Below, in pieces: positions 1 through 5,479 of a stretch of 7,961 bases of DNA; position 1 is the first letter of the stretch, and each line of letters opens with the position of its first letter. Made by a program: the position numbers and the translations under genes. Source of the DNA: an uncultured Streptococcus sp. (GTDB lineage Bacteria > Bacillota > Bacilli > Lactobacillales > Streptococcaceae); contig NZ_CALHWC010000035.1 of assembly GCF_938036805.1 (NCBI RefSeq), positions 1 through 7,961 of the forward strand, read 5' to 3'. The notes beneath the pieces are model-generated. The model was given only the letters and a program-made list of their open reading frames with translations, did not search any database and was not told the DNA's origin.

Positions 1-88
1 AAGAACGCTTCGCCTTCTGAATCAAATCGATATGCCCCTGATGCAAGGGAGCAAAGGTTCCAAAGACGATTGCAATTTGTTTTTTCAT
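1..88 (-). CDS. nadR: NadR-like NMN adenylyltransferase, N-terminal fragment (runs off left edge)
   Basis: Only the first 29 codons lie in the window. The peptide starts MKKQIAIVFGTFAPLHQGHI and continues with DLIQKAKRS. It shows the nucleotidyltransferase signature GTFxPxHxGH, with H16 and H19 forming the nucleotide-binding HxGH motif at the end of the first beta strand and helix. The GTFAPLHQGHIDLIQKAKR wording matches streptococcal NadR rather than CoaD or NadD. NadR usually joins nicotinamide mononucleotide adenylyltransferase to a C-terminal ribosylnicotinamide kinase domain in cytoplasmic NAD salvage; the kinase part cannot be seen here. The start is supported by an AAAAGG ribosome site about 9 bases upstream and a consensus promoter at 131-158. 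Family membership is fairly sure; the exact NadR assignment is an inference from the first 29 residues. Confidence 0.72.
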   Translation of the reverse strand, partial: MKKQIAIVFGTFAPLHQGHIDLIQKAKRS

Positions 89-130
89 ACGCTTAACCTT
101 TTTATTATATTTTATTATTTCTATGGTTTT

Positions 131-158
131 ATTATAAACTATATTTTTCTTTTGTCAA
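131..158 (-). promoter_or_regulatory. Consensus sigma-A promoter for the nadR-like gene
   Basis: Read on the minus strand, a perfect -35 TTGACA (153-158) and a perfect -10 TATAAT (131-136) are separated by 16 bases. Transcription should begin near 124, giving a leader of about 35 bases to the ATG at 88. The flanking DNA is very AT-rich, so chance matches are possible. Two perfect hexamers at near-ideal spacing directly ahead of a gene make this a convincing promoter. Confidence 0.8.
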
Positions 159-162
159 TAGT

Positions 163-184
163 TTTTTATAAAATTTTATAAAAA
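163..184. repeat. 22-bp perfect AT-only palindrome upstream of the nadR-like promoter
   Basis: Positions 163-184 form a perfect palindrome centred between 173 and 174, with core TATAAAATTTTATA flanked by T-runs and A-runs. It ends four bases upstream of the -35 box of the nadR-like promoter. It could be an UP element, an operator or simply AT-rich spacer. It consists only of A and T, so a chance origin is more likely than for a mixed-base palindrome. Confidence 0.45.
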
Positions 185-218
185 TATTTTTCAGACACTT
201 CAAAACTGCATTAAGCGC

Positions 219-257
219 AAAAAAAGAACCTAATGTCTTAAGCATCAGATTCTTTTT
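219..257 (-). terminator. Intrinsic terminator after the DUF4430 lipoprotein gene
   Basis: In the minus-strand RNA a stem of 13 to 15 pairs forms between 243-257 and 221-235. It has a 7-base loop and two G-U wobbles, and is followed by a short U-run (to 219). On the plus strand the two wobbles become A/C mismatches, so the structure is oriented for minus-strand transcription. It begins 9 bases after the lipoprotein stop codon and ends the S-component/lipoprotein operon. Confidence 0.8.
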
Positions 258-266
258 CTACAAGAT

Positions 267-668
267 TTATTGCTGATAGACTTCTTGGTAGAATTCCAGC
301 TTGTCTCCATCCTTGAGCGTGATTTGATTGGCTCCCTTAGGAGCCATTTCTCCGTTAACCTTAAACATCCAGTAGAGACCTTTTGCTTCATCCTGAGCAT
401 GACCGTCAATGGAAGTGATAAAACCTTCTTTTTCTTCGACCTTATAGGCCTTCTTCAATGCATCCATCGCTGTTTTTCCTTCTTCAACAGCCACCGTTTT
501 CTCACTCTTCTCCTGACCTTCTGGTGCAATGCTGATGCTGATTTTTAGTTCCTTTTTGACGGAAGAAGCAGCCGAACTAGAGCTGGTATCGTTTTTTGTT
601 TGATTATTGCTACAGCCCACTAAAAAGAGAGCAAAGGCAAGCGTAAGTAAGCTAAAGATTTTTTTCAT
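267..668 (-). CDS. DUF4430 domain lipoprotein
   Basis: This 133-residue surface lipoprotein has a signal peptide (MKK, hydrophobic residues 4-17) and lipobox LVGC with lipidated C19. A Ser/Thr/Asn-rich linker spans about 20-38. Residues 40-131 resemble DUF4430, a beta-grasp-like fold related to the C-terminal domain of intrinsic factor/transcobalamin. Visible hallmarks are the WMFKVNGE motif near residue 100, a GA turn and the LKDGDKLEFYQ segment near the end. The start codon lies inside the preceding S-component gene (17-base overlap), and its ribosome site AAGGAGA lies within that gene, so translation is coupled. Pairing with an ECF S component suggests it captures or hands over a small ligand outside the membrane. 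The ligand is unknown; a corrinoid is conceivable from the fold relationship but not shown. The RBS and signal peptide make the start secure. Confidence 0.88.
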   Translation of the reverse strand: MKKIFSLLTLAFALFLVGCSNNQTKNDTSSSSAASSVKKELKISISIAPEGQEKSEKTVAVEEGKTAMDALKKAYKVEEKEGFITSIDGHAQDEAKGLYWMFKVNGEMAPKGANQITLKDGDKLEFYQEVYQQ

Positions 669-1134
669 GATAAAGTCTCCTTAAAATAAAATACAAAATA
701 GGATAGAAGAGCATCGTGGACCAGGCGTGGGCTAGATTGAAGCCCACTCCCGCTGCCACATAGGTCCACCAAGGCATTTGATAAAGCAAGGCTGTGATAC
801 CATCAATCACAAGACCATAGCTAAAGGCTAAAAACAAGGCCAACATACTCTGGCCAAACAAGCCTAGTCGCCGATACAGTAGGTACCATAGGCAAATAAC
901 CACCGTAAAGGATAAGATCTGGAAAAGAACCCATGGTCCCATTCCAAAGAGGAATGAAGATACAAAGATACTGATAGACATGACTAGAAGAGAGCCCTTC
1001 AAGTCCTCAAAATCCACCAAGAGAAAATACAGCGCTGTAATCGGCTTGATATTGGGTAGGCCAGCAAAGGCATAACGAAGCACGACGCAGACAGCCGCCA
1101 GAAGAGCGATTCGAGTAAGATAACGAAGAGACAC
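652..1134 (-). CDS. ECF-transporter S component (substrate-binding membrane protein)
   Basis: This 160-residue, very hydrophobic protein has about five to six membrane helices, the usual size for S components of energy-coupling factor importers. Helix 1 carries A10xxxA14, matching the AxxxA pattern that contacts the shared EcfT subunit. The PNIKPI turn after helix 1 and the GxGPW loop near residue 65 also fit the family. The EcfA/EcfA'/EcfT energising module is not in the window, so this would be a group II S component using a module encoded elsewhere (family knowledge). The start is GTG at 1134, chosen because AAAGG at 1143-1147 sits 8 bases upstream. It is followed by an overlapping DUF4430 lipoprotein gene. 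The transported vitamin cannot be read from the sequence. An extended -10 promoter at 1167-1196 allows expression independent of the clpC operon. Confidence 0.82.
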   Translation of the reverse strand: MSLRYLTRIALLAAVCVVLRYAFAGLPNIKPITALYFLLVDFEDLKGSLLVMSISIFVSSFLFGMGPWVLFQILSFTVVICLWYLLYRRLGLFGQSMLALFLAFSYGLVIDGITALLYQMPWWTYVAAGVGFNLAHAWSTMLFYPILYFILRRLYHEKNL

Positions 1135-1166
1135 AGTTTCTGCCTTTCTAAATGATATTCTTCAGA

Positions 1167-1196
1167 ATGATAACACGGTTCTGATTAGCCTAGCAA
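1167..1196 (-). promoter_or_regulatory. Extended -10 promoter for the S-component/lipoprotein operon
   Basis: On the minus strand, TATCAT (1167-1172) is preceded by TGT (1173-1175), giving an extended -10 TGnTATnAT. TTGCTA (1191-1196) lies 18 bases further upstream as a -35. The predicted start near 1160 gives a leader of about 25 bases to the GTG. It sits in the 83-base gap after the acetyltransferase gene and would uncouple the transporter pair from CtsR control. Confidence 0.6.
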
Positions 1197-1217
1197 GAAT
1201 GCCAGTAAATCAGCTTT

Positions 1218-1658
1218 TTATGTATCCTGTCGAATCATCTCCGTTAGTCCTTGATCTCGGTAAAGCAGATCATTTCTAACTGAAAATCCCAGCTCCTGCC
1301 AAAAACGGTTGCCCAGTTCATTTCTTTCAAAAACGACCAGCGATACTTTATGGATACCAAGTCTTTTCACTGCTGACAAGGCCTGTTCGACCAGAGCTCT
1401 GCCTACTCCTTTTCTACGAAAATATGGATGGACAGCTGTATGATAAATGTACGCTCTACGTCCATCTGTGCCAACTAGAATAGCACCTATAAAGCTCTCC
1501 CCTTCCAAGGCAACCAGACAGGTCTCAGGATTGCGCTTCAAAAAGCGGGCAATCCCTTCTTCAGAGTCATCTAAGTTATTGAGCCCCATACCAGCGCAAG
1601 AGAGCCACAGCTGGTAAACAGAGGCATAATCCTTTTCTGTCATCACACGAATTTCCAT
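1218..1658 (-). CDS. GNAT-family N-acetyltransferase, YpeA-like
   Basis: This is a 146-residue cytoplasmic acetyltransferase. Motif A (acetyl-CoA pyrophosphate loop) is R81-RKGVG-R87 after the beta4 strand AYIYHTAVHPYF. Motif B is the region ERNELGNRFWQELGF (111-125), a helix followed by the family's usual terminal strand. The MEIR...DY..V..LW opening and the overall length resemble YpeA-type GNATs; substrate and acceptor amine are unknown. I place the start at ATG 1658 rather than the in-frame ATG at 1665-1667. The AGGGAGG ribosome site (1668-1674) abuts the first ATG but lies 9 bases from the second. The RBS overlaps the clpC stop codon and the intergenic gap is 14 bases, so it is very likely the third cistron of the ctsR-clpC transcript. 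Whether it has a role in stress response is not shown by the sequence. Confidence 0.85.
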   Translation of the reverse strand: MEIRVMTEKDYASVYQLWLSCAGMGLNNLDDSEEGIARFLKRNPETCLVALEGESFIGAILVGTDGRRAYIYHTAVHPYFRRKGVGRALVEQALSAVKRLGIHKVSLVVFERNELGNRFWQELGFSVRNDLLYRDQGLTEMIRQDT

Positions 1659-1667
1659 TGCACACAT

Positions 1668-1674
1668 CCTCCCT
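1668..1674 (-). promoter_or_regulatory. Ribosome binding site deciding the GNAT start
   Basis: AGGGAGG on the minus strand overlaps the clpC TAG stop (1673-1675). It touches the upstream ATG at 1665-1667 directly, which is too close for initiation. It is 9 bases from the ATG at 1656-1658, so the shorter acetyltransferase reading is preferred. Confidence 0.75.
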
Positions 1675-4102
1675 AAGCCATTTCAAATTTGAGTTGACCG
1701 CCTTTGACGCCAACTTTGAGCGTTTGACCAGCTGCCACATCTCCGGTCAGGAGCAACTCAGACAGCTTGTCCTCCACCTGCGTCTGCAGGGTACGGCGCA
1801 GCGGTCGTGCTCCCATTTCTGGATCGTAACCTTCCTGAGCCAGCAATTTCAGGGCACTAGCTTGAAATTTAAGCACGATGCCTTGCTCTGCCAGACTCCT
1901 GATCAACGGTTGCACCATAATCTTGACCACTTCCTGCATATCCTCAGCAGACAGACTGTGGAAGACCACCTTTTCATCAATCCGATTGATAAATTCAGGC
2001 CGGTAGGTCTTTTTCAATTCTTCCAGAATCCGTTTTTCCATATTGGCCTGATCAAAGCGGATGTCCCGCGCCCCAAAACCAACCGTCTTATCATCCCGCA
2101 GGGCCGTTGCCCCCAGATTGCTGGTCATGATAATGATGGTATTGGAGAAGTCCACCTTGCGGCCCTTGCTATCGGTCAGCTGACCATCATCCAAGACCTG
2201 CAAGAGGACATTGAAAATATCTGGATGAGCCTTTTCTACCTCGTCAAAGAGAAGAACTGAATATGGACGGTTGCGAACCTTCTCCGTCAACTCGCCGCCT
2301 TCTTCATAGCCTACATAGCCCGGAGGCGCCCCATTGAGACGACTAGCTGCGAATTTCTCCATATATTCACTCATGTCGAAGCGAATCAGGGCTGATTCAT
2401 CATCAAAGAGAACTTCTGCCAAGGCCTTAGCCAACTCTGTCTTCCCGACACCCGTTGGCCCTAAGAACATAAAGGAACCAATGGGGCGTTTGCCGGTGCG
2501 GATGCCCGATTGATTGCGACGAATAGCTCGGCTGACAGCCGAAACTGCTGCATCCTGTCCGATAACCCGCTTGTGTAGTTCTTTTTCCAAGTTGAGGTAT
2601 TTTTTGGCATCTGTCTGAGTTAATTTCTGCACAGGAATACCAGACAAGCGGCTGAGAGTCTCTAAGATATCCCCTGCTTCCACTTTCAGCTTGTAAACAG
2701 TTGGCTCCTGCTCTTTTGCCAGTAGCTGACCGACTTTTTTCAACTTTCCAGCCATCAAAGCCTGATCCACAGGCGTCAAATCCGACTGTTTATAATTCTG
2801 CGGTCCTTTGTTCTGCACAGTTGCACTGGCCTCATCCAAAAGGTCAATAGCAGAGTCTGGCAGATGCTTGCTGGTCAGGTAGCGATGTGCATACTTGACC
2901 GCTGTTTCGATGGCCTGATCACTAATCTGCACCTTGTGGTGATCCTCATAACTCTTTCTCAAACCCTGCAGAATAGCAATGCTGTCGGCCACAGTAGGTT
3001 CTTCAATAGTGACCTTGGCAAAACGCCGAGACAGAGCAGCGTCTTTTTCGATATGTTTTTGGTACTCTTCCTGCGTCGTAGCTCCAACTGTCCGCAAGGT
3101 TCCCCGAGCCAGAGCCGGTTTCAGGATATTGGCTGCATCCAAGGTTGAATCAATCCCGCTACCAGAGCCCATGATAGTATGCAGCTCATCGATAAAGAGG
3201 ATGACATGGCCGTCTTCTTCGATGTCATTGATGATATTGTTCATCCGCTCTTCAAAGTCTCCGCGGAAACGAGTCCCAGCAACGACATTCATCAAGTCTA
3301 ATTCCAAGACGCGCATCTTGGCAAGTTCTGCCGGAACCTGACCAGCTGCCACGCGTTGAGCCAAGCCTAGTGCCAGAGCCGTTTTACCGACCCCCGCATC
3401 ACCGACTAACACTGGATTATTCTTTGTCTTGCGACTGAGGATCTGAAGCATTCGAGAAATTTCCTCATCCCGACCGATAACTGGTTCCAGACGACCAGCC
3501 CGAGCCAATTCTGTCAAATCCCGAGTATAGTCTTCCAGACCGCCGCTAGTTGAAGGAGGCATGCCCATCATATTCGCCATGGTTTGTTTAGCAGAGGCCG
3601 TGTTTTTATTTAGCGAGCGGATCGATTTGATTTCCTCTCTGCCCCAGCCAGCACGCTGCTCTAAAACCTTTCGCAAATCACTGAATCGAGGAGCTGCACT
3701 TTTATCATCATAGCCGAAACCTGCAGCTTCTAGCACACGAGCTGCCAAGGTCCCACGATCAAATAGCATGGCTAGGAGCAGGTGCTCTGTGCCTAGGCTT
3801 TTAGCATGGACGGCTTCCGCAATCTGCCCTGCTTGAGTAAAGAGCTCCTCCAAACGGTGAGAGAAAGGCAATAAGTCAAAACCGCCTTGTTTTTGATACT
3901 CTTTTCCAGTAATGTCAGAGGCTGCTTCTTCCAGTTTATCCACTTCAATAGGGAATTCATTTAGAGCCGAGCCTGCCACGCTGTAGGGATTATTAGCCAG
4001 AGCCATCAGCACCTGCCACGATTCTAAATAATCAGTAGCAAAATGACCAGCTAAGAGCTGAGCCGACTCCAAGCTTTCTACTAAAGCTTTTGAATAATTC
4101 AT
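1673..4102 (-). CDS. clpC: ATP-dependent Clp protease ATP-binding subunit ClpC (Hsp100 unfoldase)
   Basis: This is a full-length 809-residue class I Clp/Hsp100 ATPase. It forms hexamers that unfold substrates and feed them to ClpP in the cytoplasm. The Clp-N double repeat spans about 1-145. AAA-1 has Walker A G234DAGVGKT, Walker B ILFID305E and pore loop TRFRGDFEER (aromatic F279). AAA-2 has Walker A G548PTGVGKT, Walker B VLLFD620E, the GYVGYEEGG pore loop (about 595-603) and sensor-2 GARPLRR (764-770). The tripeptide V674-G675-F676 fits the ClpP-docking loop (family knowledge). The middle region (about 430-480) is short, and I see no UVR-type motif such as that of Bacillus ClpC. The gene starts 4 bases after the ctsR stop, with AAAAGGA inside the ctsR end as ribosome site, so the two are co-translated. 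Expression should follow CtsR repression and heat or stress induction. ClpE and ClpL are less likely because there is no N-terminal zinc finger and both Clp-N repeats are present. Confidence 0.96.
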   Translation of the reverse strand: MNYSKALVESLESAQLLAGHFATDYLESWQVLMALANNPYSVAGSALNEFPIEVDKLEEAASDITGKEYQKQGGFDLLPFSHRLEELFTQAGQIAEAVHAKSLGTEHLLLAMLFDRGTLAARVLEAAGFGYDDKSAAPRFSDLRKVLEQRAGWGREEIKSIRSLNKNTASAKQTMANMMGMPPSTSGGLEDYTRDLTELARAGRLEPVIGRDEEISRMLQILSRKTKNNPVLVGDAGVGKTALALGLAQRVAAGQVPAELAKMRVLELDLMNVVAGTRFRGDFEERMNNIINDIEEDGHVILFIDELHTIMGSGSGIDSTLDAANILKPALARGTLRTVGATTQEEYQKHIEKDAALSRRFAKVTIEEPTVADSIAILQGLRKSYEDHHKVQISDQAIETAVKYAHRYLTSKHLPDSAIDLLDEASATVQNKGPQNYKQSDLTPVDQALMAGKLKKVGQLLAKEQEPTVYKLKVEAGDILETLSRLSGIPVQKLTQTDAKKYLNLEKELHKRVIGQDAAVSAVSRAIRRNQSGIRTGKRPIGSFMFLGPTGVGKTELAKALAEVLFDDESALIRFDMSEYMEKFAASRLNGAPPGYVGYEEGGELTEKVRNRPYSVLLFDEVEKAHPDIFNVLLQVLDDGQLTDSKGRKVDFSNTIIIMTSNLGATALRDDKTVGFGARDIRFDQANMEKRILEELKKTYRPEFINRIDEKVVFHSLSAEDMQEVVKIMVQPLIRSLAEQGIVLKFQASALKLLAQEGYDPEMGARPLRRTLQTQVEDKLSELLLTGDVAAGQTLKVGVKGGQLKFEMA

Positions 4103-4106
4103 ATTC

Positions 4107-4565
4107 TTAATTTCCTTTTCTATCTAATTGCTGCAAAATTTTCCGTAACATTCTAGCTCGAATCCTCGGAGCCTCTGCTCCCAATACAGCATCGCTGGCA
4201 CTCGCTAGGAGCAGATCTCCCTCACGCTGGCCAATAATTTTTTCATCAAAGAGCAGCTGCATAACATCTGAAAAAACTGGCTGGCTGAGCGACTCACCGA
4301 CATTGGTCAACAAATCAGACAGCATCTGGTGCCGATCGGAAAATTCAATCTTACCAATCCTGATATAGCCACCGCCACCGCGCTTGCTTTCGACGATATA
4401 GCCCCGACTCTCCGTAAAGCGTGTCTTAATCACATAATTGATCTGACTCGGAACCACCTGAAAAACATCGGCTAACTCACTGCGCTTCAGCTCGACCATG
4501 CCCGCCTGCGCCAAAATTCTTTTGATATATTCTTCTATACTATCCGAGGTATTTTTGATGCCCAT
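4107..4565 (-). CDS. ctsR: CtsR, transcriptional repressor of class III stress genes
   Basis: This is a 152-residue dimeric repressor. The N-terminal winged helix-turn-helix spans about 5-72, with the opening KNTSDSIEEYIKRIL, the recognition region VVPSQINYVIKTRF (37-50) and the wing K61-R62-GGGG-YIRI. That tetraglycine wing is the loop described as the heat sensor in Bacillus CtsR, and R62 is the conserved DNA-contacting arginine (family knowledge). The C-terminal half (about 80-152) is helical and would mediate dimerisation. AAAGG (4572-4576) lies 6 bases before the ATG. A CtsR box at 4620-4636 next to its own -10 predicts autoregulation. clpC follows after 4 bases. mcsA and mcsB, which sit between ctsR and clpC in Bacillus, are absent, as is usual in streptococci. 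Confidence 0.96.
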   Translation of the reverse strand: MGIKNTSDSIEEYIKRILAQAGMVELKRSELADVFQVVPSQINYVIKTRFTESRGYIVESKRGGGGYIRIGKIEFSDRHQMLSDLLTNVGESLSQPVFSDVMQLLFDEKIIGQREGDLLLASASDAVLGAEAPRIRARMLRKILQQLDRKGN

Positions 4566-4619
4566 GATATACCTTTCTATCTGTTATATCTAAAAATAAG
4601 CATTCAAGTCTTCTCTAAC

Positions 4620-4636
4620 ATTGACTATCTTTGACT
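4620..4636 (-). promoter_or_regulatory. CtsR operator (direct heptad repeat)
   Basis: The minus strand reads AGTCAAAGATAGTCAAT. This matches the CtsR consensus (A/G)GTCAAANAN(A/G)GTCAAA at all but the last base. It is directly downstream of the -10 box (4637-4642) and covers the predicted transcription start. A bound CtsR would therefore block the ctsR-clpC promoter. Confidence 0.9.
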
Positions 4637-4642
4637 ATTATA
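4637..4642 (-). promoter_or_regulatory. -10 box of the ctsR-clpC promoter
   Basis: A perfect TATAAT on the minus strand abuts the CtsR operator. The -35 region 17 bases upstream (about 4660-4665, TTTCAA) is poor. The transcription start would fall near 4630, inside the operator, giving a leader of about 65 bases to the ctsR ATG. Confidence 0.75.
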
Positions 4643-4744
4643 CCGAAAAAATCTATTTTTTGAAAGAAAAAGAAGTCTCAGAAAGCTTGAAAATATCTGA
4701 TAATTCAGAGTAATGAAAAAGATTGATAGACTGGATAAAAAAGA

Positions 4745-4760
4745 TTGTAAACGCTTGCTT
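4745..4760 (+). promoter_or_regulatory. Candidate cre (CcpA operator) over the -35 of the small membrane protein gene
   Basis: TTGTAAACGCTTGCTT fits the relaxed cre consensus WTGNAANCGNWNNCAW except for T instead of A at position 15. It overlaps the -35 hexamer of the downstream promoter, a position expected to repress under good sugar supply. Resemblance only; CcpA binding is an inference. Confidence 0.4.
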
Positions 4761-4782
4761 TTTACTTTTAAAGACTTATAAT
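4755..4782 (+). promoter_or_regulatory. Promoter of the small membrane protein gene
   Basis: TTGCTT (4755-4760) and a perfect TATAAT (4777-4782) are spaced by 16 bases. The predicted start near 4789 gives a leader of about 65 bases. That leader contains the short inverted repeat GGTGT-TT-ACACC (4799-4810). Confidence 0.7.
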
Positions 4783-4837
4783 AAAGGTGTGAAAGTGTGG
4801 TGTTTACACCATCAACCGTATCCAAACAATCATCATC

Positions 4838-4846
4838 AAAAGGAGG
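4838..4846 (+). promoter_or_regulatory. Ribosome binding site deciding the start of the small membrane protein
   Basis: AAAAGGAGG is a near-perfect Shine-Dalgarno sequence 7 bases before the ATG at 4854. The longer reading from an ATG at 4797 is rejected because it has no ribosome site and starts within the promoter leader. Confidence 0.85.
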
Positions 4847-4853
4847 TTTTCCA

Positions 4854-5204
4854 ATGAAAATAAATTGGCTCAACTATACCCATCATGTACTTAGCTGCCT
4901 GTTTATCACTCTGAGTATCTTGACTATTTTTTCTGCCGAGTATGTCGTTTTCCCAACGAGCCTTCTTCTAGGCTGTCTCCTCATTCCTCTGCTCTTTGAG
5001 CAGCATTTATTCAGTCGCCGAATGACTTGGAGCCTCAGCATCTTCTTTGCCATTCTTGCCTTTGCCCTTCTCTTTATCATCAAAACCAATCATATCTCCC
5101 TTAGCTATCCAGCAACAACCCTTCTTCTTTTTGTACTAGCAAGCCTGAGTTTTTCAAACTCCTTTATCCTTCACAAACATAAAGAACAAAAGGCCGTTAG
5201 ATAA
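4854..5204 (+). CDS. Small four-helix membrane protein, function unknown
   Basis: This is a 116-residue hydrophobic protein. Four probable membrane helices lie near residues 10-28, 31-49, 58-76 and 83-104. There is a short basic loop H51-LFSRR-M57 between helices 2 and 3, and a charged C-terminal tail (HKHKEQKAVR). I recognise no family motif and no catalytic residues. The start is secured by AAAAGGAGG 7 bases upstream. The gene is the only plus-strand gene in the window and is transcribed divergently from ctsR-clpC. It has its own promoter with an overlapping near-cre site, and a strong terminator starts 13 bases after its TAA, so it is probably monocistronic. Base composition is closer to the AT-richer flanks than to clpC. 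It could be a species-level accessory membrane protein; no specific function can be assigned. Confidence 0.82.
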   Translation: MKINWLNYTHHVLSCLFITLSILTIFSAEYVVFPTSLLLGCLLIPLLFEQHLFSRRMTWSLSIFFAILAFALLFIIKTNHISLSYPATTLLLFVLASLSFSNSFILHKHKEQKAVR

Positions 5205-5216
5205 ACCCGCCCAATA

Positions 5217-5270
5217 AAAAGTGTGGAAGCAACATGAGCTCATAAAAGCCATGGATTCCACACTTTTCTT
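5217..5270 (+). terminator. Long-stem intrinsic terminator after the small membrane protein gene
   Basis: A 12-bp perfect inverted repeat, AAAAGTGTGGAA (5217-5228) and its complement (5256-5267), encloses a 27-base loop. The loop holds a 10-bp palindrome ATGAGCTCAT (5234-5243). The 3' arm ends in TTTT followed by CTTGTTTT, fitting plus-strand termination. The A-run on the other side could make it weakly bidirectional. The loop is longer than usual for an intrinsic terminator. Confidence 0.72.
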
Positions 5271-5445
5271 GTTTTATCAGGAGCTAGATGGTAGCCACAA
5301 ATTCTTAAATGGTTCGTTCAAGCTGCCGGTTCAAACTAGACTTTCAGAAAATTTTCTTCTCTTTATTTTCCTACTTTCATTTTATTTTTGGGAACTATAT
5401 ACCTGTTTACACTAACCACAAAATGGAGTGCTTCCGAAAATATAC
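5271..5445. other. Gene-free junction between two convergent terminators
   Basis: About 175 bases lie between the terminator of the small membrane protein gene and that of the methyltransferase gene. I see no ribosome site, promoter pair, tRNA or convincing coding sequence. Short readings of 60-64 codons here lack initiation signals. A GGTTCAAAC stretch (5329-5337) recalls a tRNA T-loop, but no cloverleaf surrounds it. This is the probable left boundary of the acquired R-M locus. Confidence 0.5.
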
Positions 5446-5477
5446 AAAAAGGCGACTTCCTTTCGGAAATCGTCTTT
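5446..5477 (-). terminator. Intrinsic terminator after the methyltransferase gene
   Basis: In the minus-strand RNA, 5465-5477 pairs with 5448-5460 around a GAAA tetraloop (5461-5464). The stem is 13 pairs with one A-C mismatch and one G-U wobble, followed by a U-run (to 5446). It begins 2 bases past the TAA stop of the R-M gene. Confidence 0.85.
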
Positions 5478-5479
5478 CA

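Noticed and set aside
1181..1213. Hairpin between the acetyltransferase and S-component genes
   Set aside because: The stem (6 plus 5 pairs with an internal loop) has no U-run on the minus strand and overlaps the -35 box. The U-run on the other side would serve a plus-strand transcript for which no gene exists.
1658..2260. Long plus-strand reading frame of 200 codons
   Set aside because: It lies opposite clpC, whose domains and motifs are unambiguous. Its peptide has no recognisable features and its ATG has no ribosome site.
4625..4873. Minus-strand frame of 82 codons across the ctsR/small-protein intergenic region
   Set aside because: It would start within the small protein's first codons, cover both divergent promoters and have no ribosome site.
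5329..5337. GGTTCAAAC resembling a tRNA T-loop and a possible attachment site
   Set aside because: No acceptor, D or anticodon arms flank it, no integrase gene is present and no repeat of the segment was found.
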